Assembly (NCBI RefSeq): GCF_017873415.1
Contig: NZ_JAGGKD010000001.1
Location: forward strand, 124,001 to 188,000
Length of the DNA: 64,000 nt
Direction: 5' to 3'
Source of the DNA: Methanolobus bombayensis
GTDB lineage: Archaea > Halobacteriota > Methanosarcinia > Methanosarcinales > Methanosarcinaceae
Position 1 is the first letter of the stretch. Each line of letters opens with the position of its first letter. Positions 18,279 through 27,673 of the stretch are shown in pieces. The translations under genes and the position numbers were made by a program. The notes beneath the pieces are model-generated. The model saw nothing but the letters and a program-made list of their open reading frames with translations, was not told the DNA's origin and made no database searches.

Positions 18279-18288
18279 ATTGTACAAT
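18279..18288. promoter_or_regulatory. ATTGTACAAT palindrome in the trp promoter (TRP-box-like)
   Basis: A 10-bp perfect palindrome containing TGTACA (18281-18286) lies about 35 nt upstream of trpD, between a TATA-like run (about 18308-18319) and the start codon. TGTACA is the core of the TRP box bound by TrpY in Methanothermobacter. Whether this organism has a TrpY homologue is not shown here. Confidence 0.4.
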
Positions 18289-18413
18289 AGTGAGTAAAGA
18301 TGTCTAATATTATATATAGATTGTGGATTTCTCCAAAATAAAATAGTAAGAATATGCTTATTCAGGGAGCAGACCTGAGTTAACAGTAATTATGAAAAGA
18401 CAGATTATTTTCA

Positions 18414-20654
18414 TCATCGTTTCAGGACATCCATCATTTTGACCCATTTTCTGGTCACGATTACGGTTTTCCCGGTCTTTTTGACGATCCTCTCAGGGAA
18501 AACGCCGAGCAGGAAATTCTTGAGGAAAGGTCTGTTGGTGGTACCAATGAATACAATATCGTTTTCATCTGCTTCTGAAGCAATTGTTTTTATAACATTT
18601 CTGGAAACGAGGAATTTTTGTCTGGTTCTGACGTCCTGCAAGATATCCTGTATATCTTCGAAATAATGCATTGCCTGATCTTTGATCCTGGAGGTTTCAC
18701 CTACATGAAGCATTGTTATCATTGAATCTTCCTGTCCTGCAATATCATGGGCAAGTTCAGCAGCAAGTGAGGAATGCGGCCCGCCGGCGGTGGGGAGCAG
18801 GATATTTTTGACATGCTCGATCTTTTCCTTACTGAAACGTGTGATTGCAACATCGCATCTGGCTTTTAGCAATATCATATCTATAGTGCTTCCGAGGATG
18901 AAATCGCTTCTGAAAGTCCTGCCTCTCCATCCCATGAGAACCAGATCCGGCTTTTCTTCTTCAATGGTGTCAAGTATATTCTCGGATGCTTTTCTGCCTA
19001 CTTTTAAGATTCCACCTGCCGGAACATCCACGCTTTCCACGAGATCCTTGATAAAGTTCTTCTGTTTTTGCAGAGAATCATGTGCTGCAGAAAGAGGTGT
19101 TGATTCCGGGAGAGTTATTACTTCCAGAAAGATGATATGTGCATTCTTTGCTTTTGCAATAGAATGTGCCAGTCTTGCAAGTTTAGGTGCATTTGTCCTG
19201 TTTTTTACAGGAACGAGTATTTTATAGCCTTCAAGTTCCAGTGGCCTCTCCTCGTAGACCTTTCTTCTGCTGGGTAAACTCCTTTTTTTCAGTTCTTTTT
19301 GTGAGTACGAGTAATAGACAAAAGAACCTGAAACAAGCCATACAATTGCAACTGATATAATGAAAGCTGCATGCTCGATCTCTGTTACAAGGAAATACCC
19401 TATGGCAATCTGGGATATGATCGCAATGATTGGAAGATAAGGTACTAAAGGCATTTTGAAGGTCCTTTTTATGTCAGGCCTCCTGAATCTCAGGATTATC
19501 AGAACGGAATTTACCATTACAAAAAGAATAATGAACATTAGATCCGCAACAGCAGCTACGGCTTCTATGGGGGCAAGTGCCATCAACGCGATCAATATGT
19601 AACTTAAGAAAATTGCAAATTGAGGTGTTCTTTTCTTTTCGTTGATCATTGAAAGGGATTCTGGCAGATGTCCCATTCTTCCAAGAGCAAAAGCCACTCT
19701 TGATGATGAATATACCGTTGCGTTCATAGCACTTAGTGTCGAAACCAGACCTCCTATTATTATTACGATAGCACCTAATGGCATGATCTGGTCAGCAACT
19801 CTTATCATGCTGAATTCCCCCAGCTGTCCCAGATACATCCAGCTTGGTATGTCTGATTTGATAGAGCCAAGTAGTGCAAATGCAACGAGAATATAGATGA
19901 GCACTGCCGCCCAGAGGGATATAATAACTGCAAGTGGTATGTTCCTTTCAGGATTCTTAACCTCTTCACCACTTTGAACTATTATCTCATATCCTTCAAA
20001 GGCGATGAATGTGAATCCCATGGCAACAAGTATGCCAGTTACGCCATTTGGCATGAATGAAGGGTCAAGAGTAAATGAGGTTATCCAGTCAGGTTGTATG
20101 AGGGTCTTATATATTCCGAATCCAGCAAATACGACAAGGATGAATATTTTAAAAAGAGTAATGAATCCGCCGAATCTGCCACTTTCTTTTGCACCAAGGT
20201 AATTGAGGTATGTCATCAGCGTAACGATACCAACAGCTGATATTTTTATTACAGTGGCCTGTGGAACTGCCTCAAAACCCATGAACATTACAAGGAATTC
20301 TGAAAAAAATGCTCCGAATGTTACTGCATATAATGCGCAGGCAATTGCATGGGCTATCCAGTTTATCCATCCTGCAAAGAAGGCAAAGTAGTTCCCTAAT
20401 GCTTCTTTGATCCAAATGATGCCCCCGCCTGCTTCCGGAAGAGCCGCGCCAAGCTCGGCATATGCAAGACCGGTGAATGTAGCGATAACTCCGTTAAAAA
20501 GGAATGCAAGGAGCACTGCCGGACCTGCCAGTCCGGTAGCAAATCCTGTAAGTGCGAAGATGCCGGCTCCGATCATGCCGGCGATTCCTATCATTGTAAT
20601 ATCAAAAAGTGTCAGGTCCCTGCTAAGGCTGACACGAACCCTTTCATCATCCAC
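18414..20654 (-). CDS. APC-family amino-acid permease with C-terminal Usp domains
   Basis: 746 aa. Residues about 10-440 form an APC-superfamily transporter of about 12 membrane helices, beginning with the family motif IAGMIGAGIFALTG. From about 470 to the C-terminus are two universal-stress-protein (UspA-like) domains in the cytoplasm, with the glycine-rich nucleotide loop visible in LMGWRGRTFRSDFILGST. This transporter-Usp fusion is known in archaea and cyanobacteria; the Usp part probably regulates transport by nucleotide binding (inference). Substrate not readable. It lies just upstream of the trp operon on the same strand and has its own TGTACA-containing promoter region. Confidence 0.9.
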   Translation of the reverse strand: MDDERVRVSLSRDLTLFDITMIGIAGMIGAGIFALTGFATGLAGPAVLLAFLFNGVIATFTGLAYAELGAALPEAGGGIIWIKEALGNYFAFFAGWINWIAHAIACALYAVTFGAFFSEFLVMFMGFEAVPQATVIKISAVGIVTLMTYLNYLGAKESGRFGGFITLFKIFILVVFAGFGIYKTLIQPDWITSFTLDPSFMPNGVTGILVAMGFTFIAFEGYEIIVQSGEEVKNPERNIPLAVIISLWAAVLIYILVAFALLGSIKSDIPSWMYLGQLGEFSMIRVADQIMPLGAIVIIIGGLVSTLSAMNATVYSSSRVAFALGRMGHLPESLSMINEKKRTPQFAIFLSYILIALMALAPIEAVAAVADLMFIILFVMVNSVLIILRFRRPDIKRTFKMPLVPYLPIIAIISQIAIGYFLVTEIEHAAFIISVAIVWLVSGSFVYYSYSQKELKKRSLPSRRKVYEERPLELEGYKILVPVKNRTNAPKLARLAHSIAKAKNAHIIFLEVITLPESTPLSAAHDSLQKQKNFIKDLVESVDVPAGGILKVGRKASENILDTIEEEKPDLVLMGWRGRTFRSDFILGSTIDMILLKARCDVAITRFSKEKIEHVKNILLPTAGGPHSSLAAELAHDIAGQEDSMITMLHVGETSRIKDQAMHYFEDIQDILQDVRTRQKFLVSRNVIKTIASEADENDIVFIGTTNRPFLKNFLLGVFPERIVKKTGKTVIVTRKWVKMMDVLKR

Positions 20655-20701
20655 TTTAAAAATCTAAATTCTGATTGTAAAAATACTTTTTCATGGATCG
20701 G

Positions 20702-20707
20702 TGTACA
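20702..20707. promoter_or_regulatory. TGTACA in the permease promoter region
   Basis: A TGTACA hexamer about 48 nt upstream of the APC permease start, at a place similar to the TGTACA upstream of trpD. A six-base match alone is weak, but its position in two neighbouring amino-acid promoters suggests shared control. Confidence 0.3.
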
Positions 20708-20764
20708 AATATCTTAGAACATTCACAAGCTATAGAAATATGAAAGATGTTCATTACCTGCAGG

Positions 20765-21070
20765 TCAGGTCAAACCTTCACAGGTAGACCTTCCTTTTTC
20801 AGTCAGTCGGTATGATTTCATATTCATGCTTCTGGAGGAAAGTTCAGGGCCCGCACAGACCTTTGAACAGCCCTTGCAGCCACCGGTACATCCTGTCGCA
20901 TTCTCTATGCAGCATTCAATATCGCCCTTTTTCTCCATTATATGTAGTAGATCTCTGAACTCATCCTGCCGCAGGTTGAGCCTGTCAGCAATGGTTCGGA
21001 TGGTGAGATTCTCTCTTGAATCCATCATCGTTGCCATTCTTTTCAGGAAATATCTGTAACCAACTACCAT
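20765..21070 (-). CDS. feoC: FeoC-like winged-helix protein with cysteine cluster
   Basis: 101 aa. An N-terminal winged-helix segment (about 15-55) is followed by a short Cys-rich loop, CTGGCKGCSKVC plus a preceding CC pair, of the kind that binds an Fe-S cluster in FeoC-type regulators. The ATG at 21070 overlaps the stop of the membrane-protein gene (TAATG), so translation is coupled and this start is favoured. As the last gene of the feo operon it probably senses iron or oxygen and modulates FeoB stability or transcription (family inference). Confidence 0.75.
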   Translation of the reverse strand: MVVGYRYFLKRMATMMDSRENLTIRTIADRLNLRQDEFRDLLHIMEKKGDIECCIENATGCTGGCKGCSKVCAGPELSSRSMNMKSYRLTEKGRSTCEGLT

Positions 21071-21531
21071 TAAGCTCCCTCCCGGAATACCAGTACTTCG
21101 TTAAGTGAGAACTTGTCTTTCCAGTGGAATATTCCAAATAGTGAAATCAATCCAAGGTATATTCCAGGTCTGAAAGTTTCCATTACGTTCCATCCTTCGT
21201 AATCATCAGGAACGATAAGTGAGTCAAGCAGGTTTCCACCCATGATAAGCAGGTAAACTGCTGCAAATATAAGTGACATCAGGATTCCTACGTAAACAAA
21301 GGAGACTCCAGCGTTAATTCCCTGAAGCATCTCCCTGAGTCCGTTGAGGAATACTGCACCAATTACTACAAGACAGAATCCTCCAAGTATGTCTCCCGGA
21401 ATGAACAATAATCCTGCCATTCCCGTATCGATTCCAAGACCCTCTACAATGTGCAGGAGTCCGAAGAAAGCATACAGCACTCCCGCGAGTGCTGCAAATG
21501 CCATTTCTTTACTACCGTAACTTCTTTTCAT
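21070..21531 (-). CDS. Membrane protein of the feo operon, unknown function
   Basis: 153 aa with four to five hydrophobic helices (about 12-30, 38-62, 75-97 and 122-140), few charged residues and no known catalytic motif. It starts 34 nt after feoB and is coupled by TAATG to feoC. The context suggests an accessory to ferrous-iron import, for example a FeoB partner, but no family was recognised. Confidence 0.7.
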   Translation of the reverse strand: MKRSYGSKEMAFAALAGVLYAFFGLLHIVEGLGIDTGMAGLLFIPGDILGGFCLVVIGAVFLNGLREMLQGINAGVSFVYVGILMSLIFAAVYLLIMGGNLLDSLIVPDDYEGWNVMETFRPGIYLGLISLFGIFHWKDKFSLNEVLVFREGA

Positions 21532-21565
21532 ATCTATTATCTCCCTAATGTTTCAGGTCATAGTA

Positions 21566-23587
21566 TCAGGCCAGCAGCCCCATGCGTGTGCCGACCTGAT
21601 ATATCACAAATGCAAATACCCATGCCAGTGTGGTTCCGTAAGCCAGCTGGAACAATGTCCATTTCCAGGACCCTGTTTCTCTTTTAATCACACCGATGCA
21701 GGCGAAACATGGCACGTAAAGGAGGGTAAACACCATGAGCCCAAGCGCTGCAAGAGGTGTCATTGCTCCGGCTGCGAGTATATTTGAGAGATTCTCTTCG
21801 TTATCTCCTACTCCGTAAAGTACACCCATGGAACCAACCACGATTTCCTTTGCCACAACACCAAAGACCAGTGCCACTGCGATCTTCCAGTCAAATCCGA
21901 GTGGTGTTACAAGAGGTTCAAGTGCCTGTCCAATCATTCCGATCATGGATTCGGTTGTACCGTAAATCTCTTCGGATGCGAATGTTCCACTGCTTCCGGG
22001 AGCAGGAATTGATGCCAGCAACCATACACCGACCACACCGATGAGTATGATCGTACCTGCTTTCTTGAGGTATATCTTTCCTCGCTCCCACATGTGGATC
22101 AGACTTCCTCTGAGGGTTGGAATCTTATATGACGGGAGTTCCATGATGAAAGGTGTATCTTCACCCTTGAGGATGGTACTGCGCATGAGTTTTGCACTTA
22201 CAACTGCTACCAGGATACCAAGAGCATACAGACTGAAGATAACAACTCCTGCGTCTCTGCCAAAGAAAGCCCCGGCCAGGAGAACATAAACCGGAAGTCT
22301 TGCTCCGCAGGACATGAAAGGAGTTATCAGGATGGTTATGAGCCTGTCCCTGGTGTCTTCGATTGTACGGGTTGCCATGATGGCAGGCACATTACATCCG
22401 AATCCCATTACAAGGGGTATGAAAGATTTTCCATGAAGTCCTACCTTGCTCATGATCTTGTCCATTATGAACGCGGCCCTTGCCATGTAACCGCTATCTT
22501 CCATAAGGGATATCATGAAGAAGAGAAGGAGGATATTCGGGAGGAATATGATCACTGAACCTACACCTGCGATCATTCCTTCTCCTACAAGGGATGCCAT
22601 CCACGGTACAGGGATTACGGTTGTTGCTGTTTCTGCCATCCATCCGAAGAATATATCGATCATATTCATGAATGGGGTTGCAAAAGTGAAAGTTATCTCA
22701 AAAGCCGCCCACATCAAAGACAGGAATATGGGAATTCCCAGGACTTTATTTGTCACAACTCTGTCCACCATATCCGATCCGGTTAGACGGCATGTGTTGA
22801 TATTACAGACCTGTCTAAGCATTGTCTGTATGGTCTTGTATCTCTGGTCAGCAACCTTTGCCTCAAGAATTTCGGCATCGGTTTCGTTCAGTATTTTTTG
22901 TATTTCCGGGTAACTACCACTCTCCTTTGCTTTTTTGATTATATTCTCGTCGCCCTCAAGCAACTTTAAACTGAACCATCGTGAAGGATAATGTGCAAAA
23001 TAGGGGTCACTATCAAGAACAACTCCCAGTTTCTCCGCTCTCTCTTCGATCTGGTTGTCATAGTTGAATACATTCTCTGTGACCCTTGTCTTGTGTAATT
23101 CTTCTGTGACTGCATCAAGCAGTCCTTCTATTCCGGTTCCCTTGCTTCCTATTGTGGATATTACCGGGACTTCAAGGAATTCCTGCATCTTCTTTTCATT
23201 AATGTTGTCTCCCTTGGCCAGAGCGAGGTCTGTCATGTTAAGCGCAATTACAAGCCGCACACCAAGTTCCATCAACTGGGTTGTGAGGTACATGTTTCTT
23301 TCAAGGTTAGTTGCGTCAATGACCTGCACCACAACATCCGGCTTTTCTTCAATGATGAAATCACGGGCAATAATCTCATCAAGAGAGTACGCTGTAAGGC
23401 TATATGTTCCAGGGAGGTCAACTATCTCCATCATCACATCATTGTGCACTTTTTTACCTATCTTGCGTTCCACCGTAACGCCTGGCCAGTTTCCCACGTG
23501 CTGTTTGGAGCCGGTTATTGAGTTAAATATGGAAGTCTTTCCAACATTTGGGTTCCCTGCAAGTGCAATTGTTATTTTTTCTGTCAT
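21566..23587 (-). CDS. feoB: Ferrous iron transport protein B
   Basis: 673 aa. The N-terminal G domain has G1 GNPNVGKT (about 11-18), G3 DLPGTYSL and G4-like NMTD. It is followed by a helical GDI-like region and a membrane domain with two Gate repeats, around MGFGCNVPAIMATRT and the later LYVPCFACIGVIKRE. It imports Fe2+ across the cytoplasmic membrane using GTP (or NTP) hydrolysis. The length is slightly short of bacterial FeoB but complete. It lies between feoA (29 nt gap) and the unknown membrane protein. Confidence 0.96.
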   Translation of the reverse strand: MTEKITIALAGNPNVGKTSIFNSITGSKQHVGNWPGVTVERKIGKKVHNDVMMEIVDLPGTYSLTAYSLDEIIARDFIIEEKPDVVVQVIDATNLERNMYLTTQLMELGVRLVIALNMTDLALAKGDNINEKKMQEFLEVPVISTIGSKGTGIEGLLDAVTEELHKTRVTENVFNYDNQIEERAEKLGVVLDSDPYFAHYPSRWFSLKLLEGDENIIKKAKESGSYPEIQKILNETDAEILEAKVADQRYKTIQTMLRQVCNINTCRLTGSDMVDRVVTNKVLGIPIFLSLMWAAFEITFTFATPFMNMIDIFFGWMAETATTVIPVPWMASLVGEGMIAGVGSVIIFLPNILLLFFMISLMEDSGYMARAAFIMDKIMSKVGLHGKSFIPLVMGFGCNVPAIMATRTIEDTRDRLITILITPFMSCGARLPVYVLLAGAFFGRDAGVVIFSLYALGILVAVVSAKLMRSTILKGEDTPFIMELPSYKIPTLRGSLIHMWERGKIYLKKAGTIILIGVVGVWLLASIPAPGSSGTFASEEIYGTTESMIGMIGQALEPLVTPLGFDWKIAVALVFGVVAKEIVVGSMGVLYGVGDNEENLSNILAAGAMTPLAALGLMVFTLLYVPCFACIGVIKRETGSWKWTLFQLAYGTTLAWVFAFVIYQVGTRMGLLA

Positions 23588-23616
23588 TCTACCACCGTTT
23601 TCCTGATTTATCGGGG

Positions 23617-23853
23617 TTACTTGACAATCTCTACAAGAACAGTTTCAGCTTCCTTCTTCCGAAGCGAGAGGTTGTATCCTTTCAGTTTGAATTCAACCGG
23701 GTCGCCTAACGGTGCTCTTTTGATTACGTCTACTCTTGTACCGGGGGTAAGCCCCATATCCAGAATTCTTTTCCTAGAAGACTTCCGGCCTGTTACTTTC
23801 AGAACTTTTACTGAGGTTTCAGGTTCTATGAAATCCAGTGTTTTTTCATTCAT
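23617..23853 (-). CDS. feoA: FeoA-domain protein
   Basis: 78 aa SH3-like FeoA domain, the small cytoplasmic partner of FeoB. The family signature is visible as LDMGLTPGTRVDVIKRAPLG. First gene of the feo operon, with a candidate iron-regulator operator in its promoter. Confidence 0.93.
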   Translation of the reverse strand: MNEKTLDFIEPETSVKVLKVTGRKSSRKRILDMGLTPGTRVDVIKRAPLGDPVEFKLKGYNLSLRKKEAETVLVEIVK

Positions 23854-23876
23854 GTTATGACCTTTCGTTTGTTTAC

Positions 23877-23897
23877 TTTTAGTAGGTAGGCCTAAAA
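23877..23897. promoter_or_regulatory. DtxR/IdeR-like operator candidate upstream of feoA
   Basis: TTTTAG and CTAAAA form 6-bp inverted arms with 9 nt between them, a layout resembling sites of the DtxR/IdeR/MntR family. The minus-strand TATA box AGTATATACT (23908-23917) predicts initiation near 23886, inside this element. A bound metal repressor would therefore block initiation (inference). Confidence 0.45.
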
Positions 23898-24099
23898 TGA
23901 TTAATTTAGTATATACTCTTTTTGGTTAACTTATTTTTATTGCACAATATATTATGTATTGCTTATATGAATTTACTTAGAAATAACAATACAATTTGTC
24001 AACCATTTTTCGTGTAGCAGAGCTACAGAAGCTGTCATAATTATATATTAAAAAAGTAAAAATAGAATTAAAAATAGAAACAGAAAAAGCTGAAGTCCA

Positions 24100-25581
24100 T
24101 TACTGGACTTCGATCAGTTCATATATTTTGTCCATGTCAAGGCAGCTCTCAACTACACGGGCGAGTTCCTCATAGGCTTCGTCCTCTGTTGTCACGGTTT
24201 CAGGGTGATAATCCACGCCTTTCTTTTCAGTAAGGTAGATCATTAGGGCATGGCGGATGTTCTCATTTTCAAAAAGCCCGTGCAGGTATGTGCCCACCAC
24301 AGTTCCGCTCTCATCGATGCTGCCATCATCTCCGAATACTGTCCTGGGTGTCTTTGTTGCACCCATATGGATCTCGTAACCCCATATCTCATCGCCTTTT
24401 ATGTGCTTGAATATCGGTCCGTCAGCAACAATTTCCTTTTTGACCTGGACTGTTCTCTTTTTGTATTCGCCAAATGCTGTTTCGGTTTCCAGAAGTCCGA
24501 GACCTTCGTAATCTGCCTCAACTCCATTCTCAACACCGGAGTCATGGATGACTTTTCCAAGCATCTGGTAGCCACCACAAATTCCAAAGATAATTGCCTT
24601 ACCTTTGAGTTTCTTTATCTGAGCATCCATACCGCTTGACTGCAGGTCCAGGTAATCACTTACAGTATTCTTTGTGCCGGGAATTATAACACAGTCCGGG
24701 TTGCCCAGATTATCATCAAGGTCTACATACCTGACATTTGCTATTCTCTCAAGTGGTTCGAAATCAGTGAAATTTGATATCCTTGGGAGGCGAATTACTG
24801 CAATATCAACATCGTTGATCTCTTCATTCTCTTCCCTGCCTTTTTTCTTCCTGATTGCCATTGAGTCTTCAGAAGGTATTTTGAGCTTGTAATATGGGAG
24901 TACACCAAGTACCGGTACATCAGTGAGGTCTTCGAGTTGCTTCAGACCGGGTTCGAGAATTGCAGGATCACCTCTGAACTTGTTGATGACAAATCCTTTG
25001 AGTTTCTTGCTAACATCTTCCGGCAACAGTGCCTTTGTACCATAAAGGCTTGCAAAAACTCCGCCTGATTCGATGTCTCCCACCAGGATTATGGGTGCCT
25101 GTGTGATGCGTGCTGTCCCTATGTTGACTATATCCCGGTCATACAGATTTATCTCTGCGGCACCGCCGGCACCTTCCATGACTATGAGGTCGTATTCTGA
25201 TTCCAGTCTTCCAAGTGCACCTCTTAGTACGTCGTGCATTTCCTCGATGGAATCATAATAGTTTCCGGCGGATTTGTCTGCATATGGTTCTCCAAGTACG
25301 ATTACCTGTGATGTCCTGTCTCCTTTTGGTTTGAGAAGTACTGGATTCATATCTGCTGTGGGATCGACTCCGGCGGCTTTGGCCTGAATCGCCTGGGCAA
25401 TTCCGATCTCTTTTCCATCTTTTGTTATCCATGAATTCAGGCTCATGTTCTGGGCCTTAAATGGTGCAACCTTGTATTTTCTGGAGAGTATCCTGCAGAG
25501 TCCTGTGACCATTATGCTCTTGCCCACATCTGATGCAGTACCCAATACCAGTAATTTTTTAGCATTTTTTTTGTTTTCCAT
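24100..25581 (-). CDS. cobQ: Cobyric acid synthase
   Basis: 493 aa. The N-terminal ATP-binding amidoligase (P-loop TASDVGKS) and C-terminal GATase domain with Cys335 (IFGICGGYQ) and late His/Glu match CobQ/CbiP. It amidates four side chains of adenosylcobyrinic a,c-diamide using glutamine. It diverges from the cobalamin operon at 25696 across a 114-nt gap. The 246-nt gap to feoA holds the feo promoter and no visible gene. Confidence 0.95.
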   Translation of the reverse strand: MENKKNAKKLLVLGTASDVGKSIMVTGLCRILSRKYKVAPFKAQNMSLNSWITKDGKEIGIAQAIQAKAAGVDPTADMNPVLLKPKGDRTSQVIVLGEPYADKSAGNYYDSIEEMHDVLRGALGRLESEYDLIVMEGAGGAAEINLYDRDIVNIGTARITQAPIILVGDIESGGVFASLYGTKALLPEDVSKKLKGFVINKFRGDPAILEPGLKQLEDLTDVPVLGVLPYYKLKIPSEDSMAIRKKKGREENEEINDVDIAVIRLPRISNFTDFEPLERIANVRYVDLDDNLGNPDCVIIPGTKNTVSDYLDLQSSGMDAQIKKLKGKAIIFGICGGYQMLGKVIHDSGVENGVEADYEGLGLLETETAFGEYKKRTVQVKKEIVADGPIFKHIKGDEIWGYEIHMGATKTPRTVFGDDGSIDESGTVVGTYLHGLFENENIRHALMIYLTEKKGVDYHPETVTTEDEAYEELARVVESCLDMDKIYELIEVQ

Positions 25582-25695
25582 TGCAACCGCCCTAATAATA
25601 TTTTTGAATTTTCATACTATTTCGCAATAATGCAACAGTTTTATGAAGGGCAACTTATATCTACTTAACTCCAGTTTATCTTAGTTAGGTGGAAC

Positions 25696-26250
25696 ATGAC
25701 TGAACTTTTGCATGTAAGTGGAGGCCCTACAAAACCTGAGATTATCGCAGTTTCATTATCTAAACTTGATTTAGGGGATGGATGCAGATTTTTCGATATT
25801 GGTTGCGGAACAGGGGCCGTTTCAATAGAAGCTTCAAAAATGGTACGTGACATCAGTATATGCGCTATTGATGCAAGGGAAGAAGCCATTCGTGTAACGA
25901 AGAAAAATTTCGAAGCATTTAAGATGACCAACGCACAAGTGTTTTCCGGCGAATCATCTGAGATTCTGGAAAAACAGGAAGTTGGTTCTATAGATTGTGC
26001 ATTTATTGGTGGCACAAAGAATATTTCCCGTGTGCTTGAAGTGCTTGCCGAGAAAAAAGCAAAGAGTATTGTGTTGAATGCGGTCAGGATCGAGACTGTC
26101 GTAAACGTAATAAACAAGATGAAAGAACTTGACTTATTCGATGAGGTACTACATGTGATAGTATCTCGTGGCGCGCCGATTACCGGCGAAACTATGTTCA
26201 AACCGGAAAATCCGATATACATTGTTGTCGGCAAGTCCGGTAAAAACTGA
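25696..26250 (+). CDS. cbiT: Cobalt-precorrin C15-methyltransferase/decarboxylase
   Basis: 184 aa class I SAM methyltransferase. The SAM loop is FDIGCGTGAVS. The N-terminal block SGGPTKPEI is typical of CbiT, which methylates C15 and decarboxylates the C12 acetate of the corrin precursor. No CbiE domain is fused. First gene of the operon cbiT-cbiL-cbiF-cbiG-cobE-like-cbiH-cbiC. Confidence 0.93.
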   Translation: MTELLHVSGGPTKPEIIAVSLSKLDLGDGCRFFDIGCGTGAVSIEASKMVRDISICAIDAREEAIRVTKKNFEAFKMTNAQVFSGESSEILEKQEVGSIDCAFIGGTKNISRVLEVLAEKKAKSIVLNAVRIETVVNVINKMKELDLFDEVLHVIVSRGAPITGETMFKPENPIYIVVGKSGKN

Positions 26251-26301
26251 AGTTAACTTATGCGTTAAAATGTAATTATCTTTATTTAATGGTGATAAAA
26301 A

Positions 26302-26913
26302 ATGCTTGTAGGAGTAGGACTTGGTCCGGGTGATCCGGAGCTTCTGACATTGAAAGCTGTTGAAAGCCTGAAAAATGCATACAAGGTATATGTCCCCGGT
26401 CGCATGGCAGCTGATCTTGTGGCACCTTATGCAGAATCAGAGATTCTTGATTTCCCAATGCTGACCGATTATGATGTACTCAATGAAGTATGGAAAAAGA
26501 ATGCTGATATGCTTGCTGAGGAGTCAAAGGACAATCTGATTGTCTTTGGTCTTATTGGTGACCCGAATTTCTTCTCAACTTTCACTCACTTAAAACGTGT
26601 GATGAACAAATTCTATCCTGATGTTGAGACCGCAACAATTCCCGGTATCAGCTCAATCACATCTTTTGCTGCACAGACCGGTGCAGAGGTTGACTCCTCC
26701 TTTGAGGTAAGTGACGGTTCTGACAGTAAATACAGGATAAGGCTCAAGGCCAGCAGGCCACTTGAGATAATTGAATCTTATGAAAAGGACGGTTTTAACA
26801 AGTTCACTTTCTGCGAACGCCTGTTCAGTGACAGGGAAGTAATCATCACAGAAAGGGATCAGATTCCTGAAAAGGGCAACTATTTCAGCATAGTTTATGC
26901 ACAAAAGGAATAA
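26302..26913 (+). CDS. cbiL: Cobalt-factor II C20-methyltransferase
   Basis: 203 aa tetrapyrrole methylase. It begins with GVGLGPGDPELLTLKA, the SAM-binding signature, and has the YVPG and GDPNFFST blocks of CbiL, which methylates C20 before ring contraction. It follows cbiT by 51 nt and precedes cbiF by 16 nt. Confidence 0.92.
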   Translation: MLVGVGLGPGDPELLTLKAVESLKNAYKVYVPGRMAADLVAPYAESEILDFPMLTDYDVLNEVWKKNADMLAEESKDNLIVFGLIGDPNFFSTFTHLKRVMNKFYPDVETATIPGISSITSFAAQTGAEVDSSFEVSDGSDSKYRIRLKASRPLEIIESYEKDGFNKFTFCERLFSDREVIITERDQIPEKGNYFSIVYAQKE

Positions 26914-26929
26914 TAACAAGGTGAATTCA

Positions 26930-27673
26930 ATGACAGATAAGAAAGTCTATTTTGTAGGGTCCGGCCCGGGAAATGCAAAATACATTACTGTAATGGGCAA
27001 AGAGCTTCTCGAAGGGGCTGACCTTGTAATCTATGCAGGTTCCCTTGTAAATCCTGAAGTTGTAAATTATTGTAAAGGGGAAAAGATTGACAGTTACGGA
27101 CTTACCCTTGACGAAACTAACAAACTCATAGTTGATAATCTCGAAGCAGGTAAGAAGGTTGTAAGATTACACAGCGGTGACCCATCACTCTATGGTTCCA
27201 TCGTTGAACAGATCGAGGAACTCAAGAAATTTGATGTTACGGTTGAGATCGTGCCAGGTGTGTCATCAGTATTTGCAACAGCTGCAGCACTTCAGACACA
27301 GCTTACACTCAACGAGGTATCAGAGACTCTCATTATCACACGTCCTGCAGGTAAGACACTTGAGAAAGACCAGATCACTGAACTCTCAAGACATGGAGCA
27401 ACAATGGCAGTCTTCCTGGGAACCCAGAAGATCGAGCAGATCATGGAGAAGGTGGAATATCCTGATGACACTCCTGTTGCAGTTGTCTTCCATGCATCAT
27501 GGCCTGACCAGAAGATCATAAAAGGTACTGTTGCAGACATTGCCGGAAAGGTCAAGGAAGCAGGTATCAAGCGCTCTGCAATGATTCTCATTGGTGGCGT
27601 TGTAGAGCCTGTGGAATATGGTAACTTCGGGAGGTCTTACTTATACGGAGTGGCACAAGAACCTCTATCATAA
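26930..27673 (+). CDS. cbiF: Cobalt-precorrin-4 C11-methyltransferase
   Basis: 248 aa tetrapyrrole methylase. The start is set at ATG 26930 with AGGTG 6 nt upstream; an upstream ATG in frame would overlap cbiL and adds an unrelated tail. Motifs: VGSGPGNAKYIT, RLHSGDPSLYG and EIVPGVSS. The last 30 nt overlap the beginning of cbiG. Confidence 0.93.
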   Translation: MTDKKVYFVGSGPGNAKYITVMGKELLEGADLVIYAGSLVNPEVVNYCKGEKIDSYGLTLDETNKLIVDNLEAGKKVVRLHSGDPSLYGSIVEQIEELKKFDVTVEIVPGVSSVFATAAALQTQLTLNEVSETLIITRPAGKTLEKDQITELSRHGATMAVFLGTQKIEQIMEKVEYPDDTPVAVVFHASWPDQKIIKGTVADIAGKVKEAGIKRSAMILIGGVVEPVEYGNFGRSYLYGVAQEPLS

